64,000 bases of DNA, taken from assembly GCA_046582495.1 (NCBI GenBank), contig JAYGEG010000040.1, positions 1 through 64,000 on the forward strand. The letters are read 5' to 3'. The DNA comes from TMED23 sp913054205 (GTDB lineage: Bacteria > Pseudomonadota > Alphaproteobacteria > Rhodospirillales > UBA2165). The translations under genes and the position numbers were made by a program. Position 1 is the first letter of the stretch. Each line of letters begins with the position of its first letter. Below the pieces are notes generated by a model, which was given only the letters and a program-made list of their open reading frames with translations, made no database searches and was not told where the DNA came from. This document shows positions 9,431 through 17,718 of this stretch, piece after piece.

Positions 9431-10527
9431 ATCGAAAGAAGCTCGTCGATCGCGGCGAGTATTTGGGTCTGGTCCAATCGTGCCACACACGGAAACCGAT
9501 TGTTTTCCGCCGGCAAGATGCAATTTCCAAGGCAGCCTTCACAGGCCATCGGCGTATAAACAAAGCGCACATTGTCGGGTGTGATTTCCGGCGCATAGGG
9601 CACAATCTCACCGACATAGGCCGCGCTCGCCAAACAAATTGTCGGCGCACCAACTGCCGCCGCCAAATGCATGCAGGCGGTATCTACCGATACGACCAAT
9701 TGGGCCTGTTTGAGTTTGGGCGCTAAATCTTCAAAAAAGGCGATCTCAAAACTCACATTGGGGCGATTTGCCAAAGACATGTATTCAGGGTTTTTCTCCA
9801 AATCATTGGGCGCACTTGCAATGACAAAATCGCAGCGCCCTTCAAGATGCTGCATGATCGCCAAAAATACATCCGGCGGGCTTTGCTTTTCTTTGACAGC
9901 GGAAAACGGCACGAGGATCACGGTCGGCCGCGGATAGGCTGGTCCCGCTTTCACCGCGCCATCCGGCAAGCGAACGAGTGGCGCGGGAATAGAATACTGC
10001 CCCTTCCCCGTCAACCAATTGGCAAGCCGCGCCCAACGCAGAACCTTATCCAAATGAACGGGCCCACTTTCAAACAATCGACTATAAAGCGCCCTGTTTT
10101 TGGTCAATGCCTTGTCATATTTCGGCCAGGAGCGCGGTGCCATTGCCAAAGTCTCAGGCGCGGCACAGGCTTTAATCAAGGCTTCATCAAGTTTCGGATG
10201 GCGCAAAAAATCGGTGCTGACGACAACCCGGTAATTTGCCTCATAAAGCCGGTCAAAAATTTCCTTTTTGTAGGTCCGGCTTTTTCTAAAGGCCGTGTAA
10301 TCAACCGGCAATATGTTGATTTTCTCATCGAACAGAAAAGCCATTTTGATGGCTTCTCTCGGCAACACCAGGGTTATGTCTTCTCCGGGTTCGGCCATCG
10401 CGCACATGCGATCAAAGACCAGCGACAATAAAACTGTATCGCCAAGTCCACCAGAAGAGATGAAGAGGATGCCGCTTGCTTCACTTGAGCGTTGCTTGGC
10501 CGAAGAAAATAATGAAGTCCAGGCCAT
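9427..10527 (-). CDS. GT9-family glycosyltransferase with C-terminal cysteine motif
   Basis: A 366-aa GT9 protein. ILFISSGGLGDTVLLSLVFDRM is the degenerate N-terminal motif, and VSVDTACMHLAAAVGAPTICLA is the family's D/N-DTxxxHLA nucleotide-sugar site. Near the C-terminus it has MACEGCLGNCILPAENNRFPC, a Cys cluster also seen in the GT9 protein two genes upstream. The cluster may bind metal or form disulfides; this is inference. The gene overlaps the upstream methyltransferase stop and the downstream AmpG-like start, so the three are one transcription unit. GTG at 10530 is an alternative start. Confidence 0.82.
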   Translation of the reverse strand: MAWTSLFSSAKQRSSEASGILFISSGGLGDTVLLSLVFDRMCAMAEPGEDITLVLPREAIKMAFLFDEKINILPVDYTAFRKSRTYKKEIFDRLYEANYRVVVSTDFLRHPKLDEALIKACAAPETLAMAPRSWPKYDKALTKNRALYSRLFESGPVHLDKVLRWARLANWLTGKGQYSIPAPLVRLPDGAVKAGPAYPRPTVILVPFSAVKEKQSPPDVFLAIMQHLEGRCDFVIASAPNDLEKNPEYMSLANRPNVSFEIAFFEDLAPKLKQAQLVVSVDTACMHLAAAVGAPTICLASAAYVGEIVPYAPEITPDNVRFVYTPMACEGCLGNCILPAENNRFPCVARLDQTQILAAIDELLSI

Positions 10528-11216
10528 CACACGTCTTCAGAGCGCGCCAAAATTGCGAGAAAATTTGCAGACCAACTTTCCGGTGGAGACATCAATATGG
10601 AAGATAAAAACTTATGAAATATAGTATCCAAAACCCGCCGTTTTCTGGATCCAGAGATTTGGCCGTAACACCTCACGCATTCAAACCCGCCCGCGAGGGC
10701 GAGCTGGCGAATGCTCAAAGGATTGTAAGCTGTGCGGTGGGTTAAGTCGCCATATTGATAGGTTAGCCCCCAGGGCGATGCGGCATTTGGCAGGCGAACC
10801 ACAATGGATCCTTTTTTGTTTAATACGGTGTCCAGTTTTTTGAGAATGCCGACTGCCTCTTCAGAAGCAAAATGTTCGAGGACATCAAACAACACGATAT
10901 AATCAAATTTTTGGTCGATTTGAGTCCACTCAGCGTCATCCAAAATATTTATAATTTTGAAATGGTCTTGAATGTCTGGGGCAATGTAATTCGCTAACTC
11001 GGCATCAATATCAATGCCTAAAAATTTCTCGAGCTTTTTATGATTCAAATATTTTAAGAAGAGTCCGGTGCCGCACCCGATTTCCAACACTGCCGAAGAC
11101 GGCGTGCATTTTGCCGGCTGCCAAAATTCTCGATCAAACTGGCGCACAACTTTGTCCTGCAGCTCAGGCGTGCTGTAGGATTTATACTGATTGTAACTGT
11201 CGTAAAAATTTACCAT
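10527..11216 (-). CDS. SAM-dependent class I methyltransferase
   Basis: A 229-aa protein of the Methyltransf_11/23 type. VLEIGCGTGLFLKYL near residues 45-59 is motif I (SAM-binding). FDYIVLFDVLEHFASEE near residues 104-120 is motif II, with the DVLEH signature of small-molecule and sugar methyltransferases. Its position between two GT9 genes, touching both, suggests that it methylates a sugar of the same surface glycan; this is inferred from context. The target is unknown. It begins one base from the stop of the upstream GT9 gene. Confidence 0.85.
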   Translation of the reverse strand: MVNFYDSYNQYKSYSTPELQDKVVRQFDREFWQPAKCTPSSAVLEIGCGTGLFLKYLNHKKLEKFLGIDIDAELANYIAPDIQDHFKIINILDDAEWTQIDQKFDYIVLFDVLEHFASEEAVGILKKLDTVLNKKGSIVVRLPNAASPWGLTYQYGDLTHRTAYNPLSIRQLALAGGFECVRCYGQISGSRKRRVLDTIFHKFLSSILMSPPESWSANFLAILARSEDV

Positions 11217-12500
11217 TTAGAATTTTAATAATTGCGTTGTAGCATCCATAACCTTGCCAACCTCAACCCCGCTAACGCACGGAAAAACATCGAATTTTGT
11301 TGCTCGTTTGGGACATCGCCAGAAACAGTGATAACACGACATTTCTTCAAATGCGAACCGGACATAAGGCGGGCAAACTTCTTCAGGATAAGGCACAAAA
11401 CTGCCAAAATGCCCACCGCCAACCACCACGACTGTTGGCGTTTCGAGCGCGATTGATAAATGAGCAGGACCGGTATCGTTGCTGATCACGCAGGCTGCGT
11501 GTTTCAGTACGTCCAACAGCTCCGGCACCGTGGTTTTACCAGTAAGATCTATAATCCGCGCGTCACTGCCAAAGCGCGTCCGGTGATCTCCGGCCCGTTC
11601 ACCTGGACCACCAACGATTACCACCCGATATTCTTTTTCCATCAATTGTTCGGCAATATCGAGATAACTTTCGAATGGCCAGCGGCGGCCGTATTCATTG
11701 CTGCCGGGATTAAGTACGACATAGGGTGCATCTCCCAAATGCGAAGACCTATTGTCACGCCACGAAATTTTCGGCGGACGCAGTGCGATTTTTGGATCAT
11801 TGTTCGTCTCAATTGCTGTTTCAGCACAGCCCAAAAGAAAACGATAATGCCTAATTATCTCATGTGTCGGATAAGGTCCTGTATCTATGATCTGATCAAC
11901 CTGGCTTAAATAATAATTAAACTCGGTTCGTGTTGGCTCATTAATATAGGGGAGCGAAACAATCGATTTGGGAGCACCCGTCATCCAAACCAAACTATCC
12001 GCCATCAAGGCACGGCGCAGATAGGAATCACATATTGTGATGGCGGGCGCAATTCGGCGAACTTTCAAGCCGATCCAAAAACGATAAAATGCCCGGCGGG
12101 CAAAGGCGTGTTCATTGATGATCAGTACTTTGTAGCCTTCAAATATAGGGCCGGCGATGGGGCCCCAACTTTCGCAGCCGAGCACGGTGATTTCAGATTG
12201 ATCAACGCCGAAGGTCGCCGCATAATCATCAAGCGCTTGGCGAAACAAAATCATATCGCCAATACCATCCATCCGAACAACAAGCAGGCCTTTGCGCGGT
12301 TTGATTAGCGGCCAAAAGCGTACCAGCAAATCAAAAATTCGAAACAGCCACCACCGCCGCCGCATCCCGGCCGGCAAAGCCCGCCAAAACCACGATCCCT
12401 CAAATCGATGGCCGGTCAGCATTGCGCCGAGTTCTGGTTTAGAGCCTGAAGTAAGCTCGGATGTAGAAGACAAAGTTTGTGTGCCCGGTGTCACAATCAA
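11217..12500 (-). CDS. GT9-family glycosyltransferase with C-terminal cysteine motif
   Basis: A GT9 enzyme of up to 427 aa. A basic, tryptophan-rich N-terminus (GMRRRWWLFRIFDLLVRFW) may attach it to the membrane. It is followed by the family motif GLLVVRMDGIGDMILFRQAL. VLNPGSNEYGRRWPFESYLDIAE and ISNDTGPAHLSIALETP form the donor site. The end carries CYHCFWRCPKRATKFDVFPC, matching the Cys cluster of the GT9 protein two genes downstream. The start is unclear: TTG at 12500 directly follows the adenosine-kinase stop, while GTG 12494 and ATG 12422 are alternatives. It is likely co-transcribed with the kinase upstream and the methyltransferase downstream. Confidence 0.82.
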   Translation of the reverse strand: MIVTPGTQTLSSTSELTSGSKPELGAMLTGHRFEGSWFWRALPAGMRRRWWLFRIFDLLVRFWPLIKPRKGLLVVRMDGIGDMILFRQALDDYAATFGVDQSEITVLGCESWGPIAGPIFEGYKVLIINEHAFARRAFYRFWIGLKVRRIAPAITICDSYLRRALMADSLVWMTGAPKSIVSLPYINEPTRTEFNYYLSQVDQIIDTGPYPTHEIIRHYRFLLGCAETAIETNNDPKIALRPPKISWRDNRSSHLGDAPYVVLNPGSNEYGRRWPFESYLDIAEQLMEKEYRVVIVGGPGERAGDHRTRFGSDARIIDLTGKTTVPELLDVLKHAACVISNDTGPAHLSIALETPTVVVVGGGHFGSFVPYPEEVCPPYVRFAFEEMSCYHCFWRCPKRATKFDVFPCVSGVEVGKVMDATTQLLKF

Positions 12501-13493
12501 TCACTTCAGTTTTTCAGCTAAAACAGCTTTTAGGTCGTTCTCGGCGCGGGCACCATAATGCGAAATTATTTCCGCGGCCAATATACCGCCGATGTGGCCA
12601 CAGGTTGCTAATTCCCTACCTTGTGTCAGGCCGTACAAAAATCCAGCCGCGTATGAATCGCCCGCTCCTGTCGTATCGACAACCTTGTCAATCTTCTCAG
12701 CATTGATGACATGAACTTCCTCGCCCGCCACGACGACTGAGCCTTGAGAGCTTCGGGTCAGAGCCGCAATGTCACAATGACCTCGAACATATTGAAGCGC
12801 CGCGTCAAAATCATCAACTTGATAGAGCGATTTTATTTCGTCTTCATTGGCGAACAATATATTGACGTGATTATTGACCAAATCGAGAAATTCTTCTCGA
12901 TGGCGATCGACGCAAAACGGATCAGAAAGGCTAAGCGCAACCTGACGTCCGGCCTCGGCGGCAATTTTGGCCGCTTTGATAAAGGCTTCTTTTGCACGCG
13001 GTGGGTCCCAAAGATAGCCTTCCAAATACAACACTTTCGATGCACCAACGACCTGATCGTCAACATCTTCCGGGCCGAGATCAACACAGGCACCCAAAAA
13101 CGTTTGCATGGTACGCTCAGCATCCGGCGTCACACAAATAAGGCAGCGCGCGGTGGGCACGCCGTTTTCATCAGCTTTGGTTTCAAAAGATACGCCGACG
13201 GCACGAATATCGTGGGTGAATACATCGCCCAATTGATCCTTACAGACTTTACCAATAAAGGCGCCAGCCCCGCCTAAAGAGGCGATGCCGGCAATCGTGT
13301 TGGCGGCAGAGCCACCAGAGACCTCAACACCCGAACCCATCAGGCCATAAATTTTTTCAGCCGTCTCAGCGTCAATGATGGTCATGGCACCTTTGGCAAG
13401 GCCGTGTTCTTCGAGAAATGCGTCCTCGGCATGGGCCAAAACATCTACAATGGCATTGCCTATGCCAACAACATCAAATTTCGTATCGCTCAT
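12501..13493 (-). CDS. PfkB-family sugar/adenosine kinase
   Basis: A 330-aa ribokinase-fold kinase of the group usually annotated as adenosine kinase in alphaproteobacteria. VVGIGNAIVDVLAHAED opens the fold. GGSAANTIAGIASLGG near residues 61-76 is PfkB signature 1. VVDTTGAGDSYAAGFLYGL near residues 277-295 is signature 2, with the catalytic Asp. It would phosphorylate adenosine or a related sugar substrate in purine salvage. ATG 13493 is preferred over TTG 13496. It leads the glycosyltransferase run, although its metabolic role need not be linked. Confidence 0.85.
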   Translation of the reverse strand: MSDTKFDVVGIGNAIVDVLAHAEDAFLEEHGLAKGAMTIIDAETAEKIYGLMGSGVEVSGGSAANTIAGIASLGGAGAFIGKVCKDQLGDVFTHDIRAVGVSFETKADENGVPTARCLICVTPDAERTMQTFLGACVDLGPEDVDDQVVGASKVLYLEGYLWDPPRAKEAFIKAAKIAAEAGRQVALSLSDPFCVDRHREEFLDLVNNHVNILFANEDEIKSLYQVDDFDAALQYVRGHCDIAALTRSSQGSVVVAGEEVHVINAEKIDKVVDTTGAGDSYAAGFLYGLTQGRELATCGHIGGILAAEIISHYGARAENDLKAVLAEKLK

Positions 13494-13657
13494 CAAATAA
13501 TATCGCCTTATTGTTTGGGGTAAGCTCGGGCAGCAGGCATCTTACGCGCCTCCAATCCTTCATTAGTATAACCCTGCCAAACATCGCTTCAAGTGATCCG
13601 TCAAAATTAGCCCTTCGTCCTCTTGTAGTCTGAAGCAAACCCCGATAAACAGGGTAA

Positions 13658-13684
13658 TTGACGACTCCTTTTAAGATGCATAAT
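13658..13684 (+). promoter_or_regulatory. Candidate sigma-70-type promoter of the EI24 gene
   Basis: TTGACG at 13658-13663 and CATAAT at 13679-13684 are separated by a short 15-bp spacer. Shifting the -10 to TAATTT (13681-13686) gives the usual 17 bp with a poorer match. The site lies 17 bp before the ATG at 13702, in the 208-bp gap between divergent genes. Confidence 0.4.
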
Positions 13685-13701
13685 TTCGGAACTTTTAGTA
13701 C

Positions 13702-14427
13702 ATGATATCAGCTTTTTCGCTCGCAATTGGTCAGCTTTCCGATAAGTCCTTGCGCCAAGTGGTGTGGATCGGATTGATTGGATCTCTCGCGATTTTTATG
13801 TTGTTGTGGCTGACAATTGGTTTTGTGCTTTTTGAAACTGAGCTATTTGCCACCGGATGGCTGTTTGGTTTATACGACAAAATCGTTGAATGGTTAACTG
13901 ATATTTTTGGCGGCGTGCTGGTAATTATAGCAACTTGGTTTCTGTTTCCGGCCATAGCAACGCTGATCGCCAGTTTTTTTCTCGAACGCGCGGCTTTGGC
14001 AGTCGAGAACAAGCACTACCCTGATTTACCGGAAACCCGCGGTCAGGGTTTAAGTGAAATTATTAAAATTACGGTAAAGTTTACCGGCCTATCGATCGTG
14101 CTAAATATACTCGCCTTACCGATATATCTGCTTTTCTTTTTCTTAGGGCCGCTCAATCTTTTTGTCTTCTACGCCTTGAACGGGTATCTTCTCGGCAGAG
14201 AATATTTTGAACTGATTGCGCATCGGCGATTGGAGCCTTTGGCAGCGATCCATTTGCGGGAAGCTTTTCGGGGGCAAATGTTTATGGCGGGTGTCATTAT
14301 CACCTTTTTAATGACGATTCCGGTGGTAAACTTAATTGCGCCTGTAATTGCAACCGCTGCAATGGTGCATTTGGTTCAAGGATGGCGTAATAGAATAGAT
14401 GCGCTAAACCAAAAAGTGGATTTGTAG
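13702..14427 (+). CDS. EI24/CysZ-family membrane protein
   Basis: A 241-aa integral membrane protein with about five or six hydrophobic segments. It has the EI24-domain layout: an early long helix (WIGLIGSLAIFMLLWLTIGF), an FPAIATLIASFFLERAALAVE motif, and the late HRRLEPLAAIHLREAF segment typical of the CysZ/EI24 group. CysZ imports sulfate, but the wider family is not functionally resolved and nothing nearby is a sulfur gene. It lies 33 bp upstream of the bactofilin gene and is probably co-transcribed with it, which leans towards an envelope role. Confidence 0.8.
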   Translation: MISAFSLAIGQLSDKSLRQVVWIGLIGSLAIFMLLWLTIGFVLFETELFATGWLFGLYDKIVEWLTDIFGGVLVIIATWFLFPAIATLIASFFLERAALAVENKHYPDLPETRGQGLSEIIKITVKFTGLSIVLNILALPIYLLFFFLGPLNLFVFYALNGYLLGREYFELIAHRRLEPLAAIHLREAFRGQMFMAGVIITFLMTIPVVNLIAPVIATAAMVHLVQGWRNRIDALNQKVDL

Positions 14428-14460
14428 CCAATAAAACTGGGTAATTGATTGGAAGTGACA

Positions 14461-15075
14461 ATGTTTGGAAAAAACAAAGACAACGACGCAAGCGCGGGCA
14501 GCTCGGCAGCGGAAAACGCTTCAGCAAACGCGGCAGAAAAGCAATCTAACAACGATATATCAGCCCCGCCGCTCAAGCCGTTTTCAAAAAAAGGCTCGCA
14601 TGCTCCCGGAAAAAACGCCGGCGCAGCATTCCGCCCAGAGATACCCAGGCGTTTTATGGAAATTCCAGGCGGCCCGAAACGCTCCGAACATATGTTGTCT
14701 TTGGATGATGAGGCCAATCGTCTGACGATCGGCCGCAACATTTGCCTGAGCGGCGAAATTACGGCTTGCGAAAAACTGGTCGTTAATGGCCGGGTCGAAG
14801 CCACGCTCACCGATGCGCACACGATTGAAGTCTCGCCCAGCGGATATTTCAAAGGAAGTGCGGACGTTATGGAAGCAGAAATCAGCGGCAAATTCGAAGG
14901 AACCCTTGTCGCCAAAGACCTTTTGACCATTCACAAAGAAGGTAAAGTCGATGGATCGGTCCGCTATGGCAGAATTGTCATTGAAGCCGGCGGCGAAATA
15001 TCCGGCGATATGGCATCACTGGACGATTCCGGCGACGCCTCAGACAGCGCTTCTGGCACCGACGGCTCCAGTTAA
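14461..15075 (+). CDS. Bactofilin (polymer-forming cytoskeletal protein)
   Basis: A 204-aa protein whose core (about residues 80-185) is a bactofilin/DUF583 right-handed beta-helix with regularly spaced Gly and hydrophobic rungs (LSGEITACEKLVVNGRVEA, GYFKGSADVMEAEISGKFEG). It is flanked by a disordered N-terminus of about 70 residues rich in Ala, Ser, Asn and Lys and by a Ser/Asp-rich tail. Bactofilins polymerise without nucleotide and place envelope enzymes. ATG 14461 has GGAAG five bases upstream; a TTG at 14449 is less likely. The next gene, an acidic lipoprotein, starts 10 bp after the stop. Confidence 0.9.
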   Translation: MFGKNKDNDASAGSSAAENASANAAEKQSNNDISAPPLKPFSKKGSHAPGKNAGAAFRPEIPRRFMEIPGGPKRSEHMLSLDDEANRLTIGRNICLSGEITACEKLVVNGRVEATLTDAHTIEVSPSGYFKGSADVMEAEISGKFEGTLVAKDLLTIHKEGKVDGSVRYGRIVIEAGGEISGDMASLDDSGDASDSASGTDGSS

Positions 15076-15085
15076 GGGGGAAACT

Positions 15086-16222
15086 TTGGCCAGAAAAATG
15101 CAGCGTCTGGCAGCATTCCCGGCAGCTCCTCGACTTTCAATTCTGGCCTCAATCGCGGCCATATTGTTTCTAAGTGCCTGTGCGTTTGATCCCTCGACGA
15201 TCGTTCGAACGCCTAGAACTCCGGAGGCCGCCGAGGCCGGCGCCAAAGGCTCGGATGCACAGCCCGGAGACGCTGGAACCAAAGCTGCGCAAGAACTGCC
15301 GCCCGAGGTCACCGATGCTTTTGAAAAGCCGGAACAAATCGCAGCGGTTGAAATCGATCTAACGAACTTCAAAGAACGCCTGTTGGGTCTTGACGACCAA
15401 GAGATCACCGAACTTCTCGGTAACCCGAAATTTGAGCGAAATGAGCCGCCCGCCCGCATTTGGCAATACCAGAGCAATGAATGTTTTGTCGATCTATTCT
15501 TATTTTCTCAAGATGGCGACATAACCGTCGACCATGTTGAAGTGCGCGGCAAACAAGTCGAAAAAATTGATGAGAAAGTATGCTTTGCCAGTATTTTAAA
15601 CGCTGCAAATGGCGGCGAAGCGCCAGCAAAACCGGTTGGCCCCCTTGCGCCGCAACAACCTACACCGGGTGCCGTAAAAGTTCCGCCCGTCACCCAAGGG
15701 ATTCCGAGCGATGTACCCGCGGATAAAAAGCCGGCAGAACCTGAGCCAACGGAGCCAACTTTAGATCAGCCCGCCGAGCCGCCTGCCGAAGATGAGCCTG
15801 AAGCACCGGCATTTGGTGAAGAAGATCCGGTTGAAGAACCCGCCAAAGAACCCGCTAAGAAGCCTGAAAAAATTACCGCCGACGAAGAGCCGAACACTGA
15901 GGAGCCGCCAGAGCCGGTAGAGGAACCCGAGGACGCCCCAGAAGGAGCTCCCGAAGAGGAACCTATGGCTGAGCCAGAAAAAGAGCCTGAAGGAAAATCT
16001 GAAAAAGCAGATGAAAAGGACGGCGAAAAAGAGGGCGAAAAAGAGGATTCAAAATCAGATTCTGATGATCGACCAGACTCCTTGGGCGGCGATGACACAG
16101 ACGACGCGGCCCCTAAAAAATCGGAAAAAACCGAAGCGCCTGAAAAAGACGAGCTCCCTGACGCACCAAAAATCGGCACCACTCAAGCCGATGATGATCT
16201 CCTGGAAGAGCCCGCCCCTTAA
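15086..16222 (+). CDS. Lipoprotein with SmpA/BamE-like domain and long acidic Pro/Glu tail
   Basis: About 378 aa. A signal peptide with lipobox LSAC (IAAILFLSAC) predicts lipidation. A compact domain near residues 100-175 (LLGLDDQEITELLGNPKF, IWQYQSNECFVDLFLF) resembles the SmpA-like small lipoproteins common in alphaproteobacteria. The last 200 or so residues are low-complexity Pro, Glu, Lys and Ala, then Asp/Ser-rich, and are expected to be disordered. TTG 15086 is chosen because AAGGGGG stands 5 bp upstream; ATG 15098 is too far from it. It is coupled to the bactofilin gene. Function is unknown; a scaffold or linker through the periplasm is a guess from composition. Confidence 0.75.
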   Translation: MARKMQRLAAFPAAPRLSILASIAAILFLSACAFDPSTIVRTPRTPEAAEAGAKGSDAQPGDAGTKAAQELPPEVTDAFEKPEQIAAVEIDLTNFKERLLGLDDQEITELLGNPKFERNEPPARIWQYQSNECFVDLFLFSQDGDITVDHVEVRGKQVEKIDEKVCFASILNAANGGEAPAKPVGPLAPQQPTPGAVKVPPVTQGIPSDVPADKKPAEPEPTEPTLDQPAEPPAEDEPEAPAFGEEDPVEEPAKEPAKKPEKITADEEPNTEEPPEPVEEPEDAPEGAPEEEPMAEPEKEPEGKSEKADEKDGEKEGEKEDSKSDSDDRPDSLGGDDTDDAAPKKSEKTEAPEKDELPDAPKIGTTQADDDLLEEPAP

Positions 16223-16231
16223 ATAGACGTG

Positions 16232-16873
16232 CTACCCGTCGAGCGTCGTCTTTGCTTTGAAGGCACATTCTTCGCGCACGACACAAGCGGGACAATCAGG
16301 TTTTCGCGCTTTGCACACATACCGGCCATGTAAAATGAGCCAATGATGGGCGTGCTGCATAAATTCCGGCGGCGTTACTTTTTCAAATTTTTTCTCAACT
16401 TCGAGCGGCGTCTTGCCCGGTGCCATGCCGGTGCGATTGCCCAAGCGGAACAAATGCGTATCGACGGCGATCGTCGGATGACCGAAGGCAATGTTTAGCA
16501 CAACATTGGCTGTTTTACGGCCTACACCCGGCAGCTTTTGCAGCTCGTCTCGGTCCTGGGGAATTTTGCCGCCAAAATCATCGAGCAGCATGTGACTGAG
16601 TTTTATCACGTTTTTTGCTTTTGAATTATAGAGACCGATGGACTTTACATAGTCTTTGAGTTTGGCCTCGCCGAGCGCGACCATTTTTTCAGGCGTTTTC
16701 ACAACTTTAAACAGCGGCTTGGTGGCGCGGTTGACACCAACGTCTGTCGCCTGTGCTGACAGTACAACAGCCACCAAAAGGGTGTAGTGATTAACGTAGT
16801 GAAGCTCGCCTTTAGGGTTAGGGTTTTGTTTTTCGAGCTTGGTGTAAAAGCTGTGGATTTTATCTTTTTTCAT
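16232..16873 (-). CDS. nth: Endonuclease III
   Basis: A 213-aa base-excision-repair glycosylase/AP lyase for oxidised pyrimidines. The helix-hairpin-helix LPGVGRKTANVVLNIAFG near residues 116-133 contains the catalytic Lys, and AVDTHLFRLGNRTG contains the catalytic Asp. The 4Fe-4S loop CKARKPDCPACVVREEC (C-x6-C-x2-C-x5-C) closes the protein. Length is normal for the family. It lies 18 bp downstream of dapB and ends 9 bp from the convergent lipoprotein gene. Confidence 0.95.
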   Translation of the reverse strand: MKKDKIHSFYTKLEKQNPNPKGELHYVNHYTLLVAVVLSAQATDVGVNRATKPLFKVVKTPEKMVALGEAKLKDYVKSIGLYNSKAKNVIKLSHMLLDDFGGKIPQDRDELQKLPGVGRKTANVVLNIAFGHPTIAVDTHLFRLGNRTGMAPGKTPLEVEKKFEKVTPPEFMQHAHHWLILHGRYVCKARKPDCPACVVREECAFKAKTTLDG

Positions 16874-16891
16874 GGAAGCGTTATTGAAACC

Positions 16892-17692
16892 CTATTTAAA
16901 GCCGAGCACATCCAGCATGTCGTAAAGGCCGGCGTCTTTGCCGTCGGTCCAGCGCGCGGCGCGTATCGCACCTTTGGAAAAAATACCTCTGGAGGACGCC
17001 CGGTGGGTGAACTCAACGCGTTCGTTTTCGCCGGCGAAGATAACCGTGTGTTCGCCAACAACCTCGCCGCCGCGCAGTGACGCAAACCCGATATCGCCTT
17101 TTTTGCGCGCGCCAGTAATGCCATCCCGGCCTCTCGCCGAAACATCATCCAAGCTAACGCCGCGTCCCGCAGCGGCTGCCTCACCAAGACCAATTGCCGT
17201 GCCGGAGGGTGAATCGACCTTATGTTTGTGGTGCATTTCGATAATTTCAATATCGTAATCATCGTCGAGAATACCGGCAAGTTGCTGGGTTATCGCAAAC
17301 TGCACATTTACGCCGATCGAGAAATTCATTGCTTTAACAATGGTGATATCTTTGGCTGCCGTCTCGATTGCCGCCAAACCGTTCTCGTCATGCCCGGTCG
17401 TCCCAAGGACCAAACTTGTTCCATTTTTTTGGGCGAGGGCGAGATGATTGGCTGTCGCTGCTGGAAGCGTAAAATCAACCACCACATCTGATGCGGCAAA
17501 TAACGCCTCTGCATCTTCGCTGATTTCCATACCGCAAGCATCGAGACCGGCATGCGCAGCAACGTCACGTCCGAGCGCAGGGTTTCCAGGGCCTTCCGTG
17601 CCGCCTGCCAATTCGCAGCCCTCTGTCGCGGTCACTTCTTGGACCAACATCTGGCCCATGCGTCCCGCACATCCGACAATTCCGATTTTCAT
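16892..17692 (-). CDS. dapB: 4-hydroxy-tetrahydrodipicolinate reductase
   Basis: A 266-aa enzyme of the diaminopimelate branch of lysine and peptidoglycan synthesis. It reduces 4-hydroxy-tetrahydrodipicolinate with NAD(P)H. The nucleotide site GIVGCAGRMGQMLVQE opens the protein, and the active-site signature EMHHKHKVDSPSGTA stands near residues 150-164. The gene follows dnaJ by 26 bp, an order repeated in many alphaproteobacteria. Confidence 0.96.
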   Translation of the reverse strand: MKIGIVGCAGRMGQMLVQEVTATEGCELAGGTEGPGNPALGRDVAAHAGLDACGMEISEDAEALFAASDVVVDFTLPAATANHLALAQKNGTSLVLGTTGHDENGLAAIETAAKDITIVKAMNFSIGVNVQFAITQQLAGILDDDYDIEIIEMHHKHKVDSPSGTAIGLGEAAAAGRGVSLDDVSARGRDGITGARKKGDIGFASLRGGEVVGEHTVIFAGENERVEFTHRASSRGIFSKGAIRAARWTDGKDAGLYDMLDVLGFK

Positions 17693-17718
17693 TTGTGATG
17701 CCCCCTAATTAATGTGGA

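Noticed and set aside
15766..16182. Ser/Gly-rich minus-strand ORF of 138 codons
   Set aside because: It is the complement of the Pro/Glu repeats of the lipoprotein tail.
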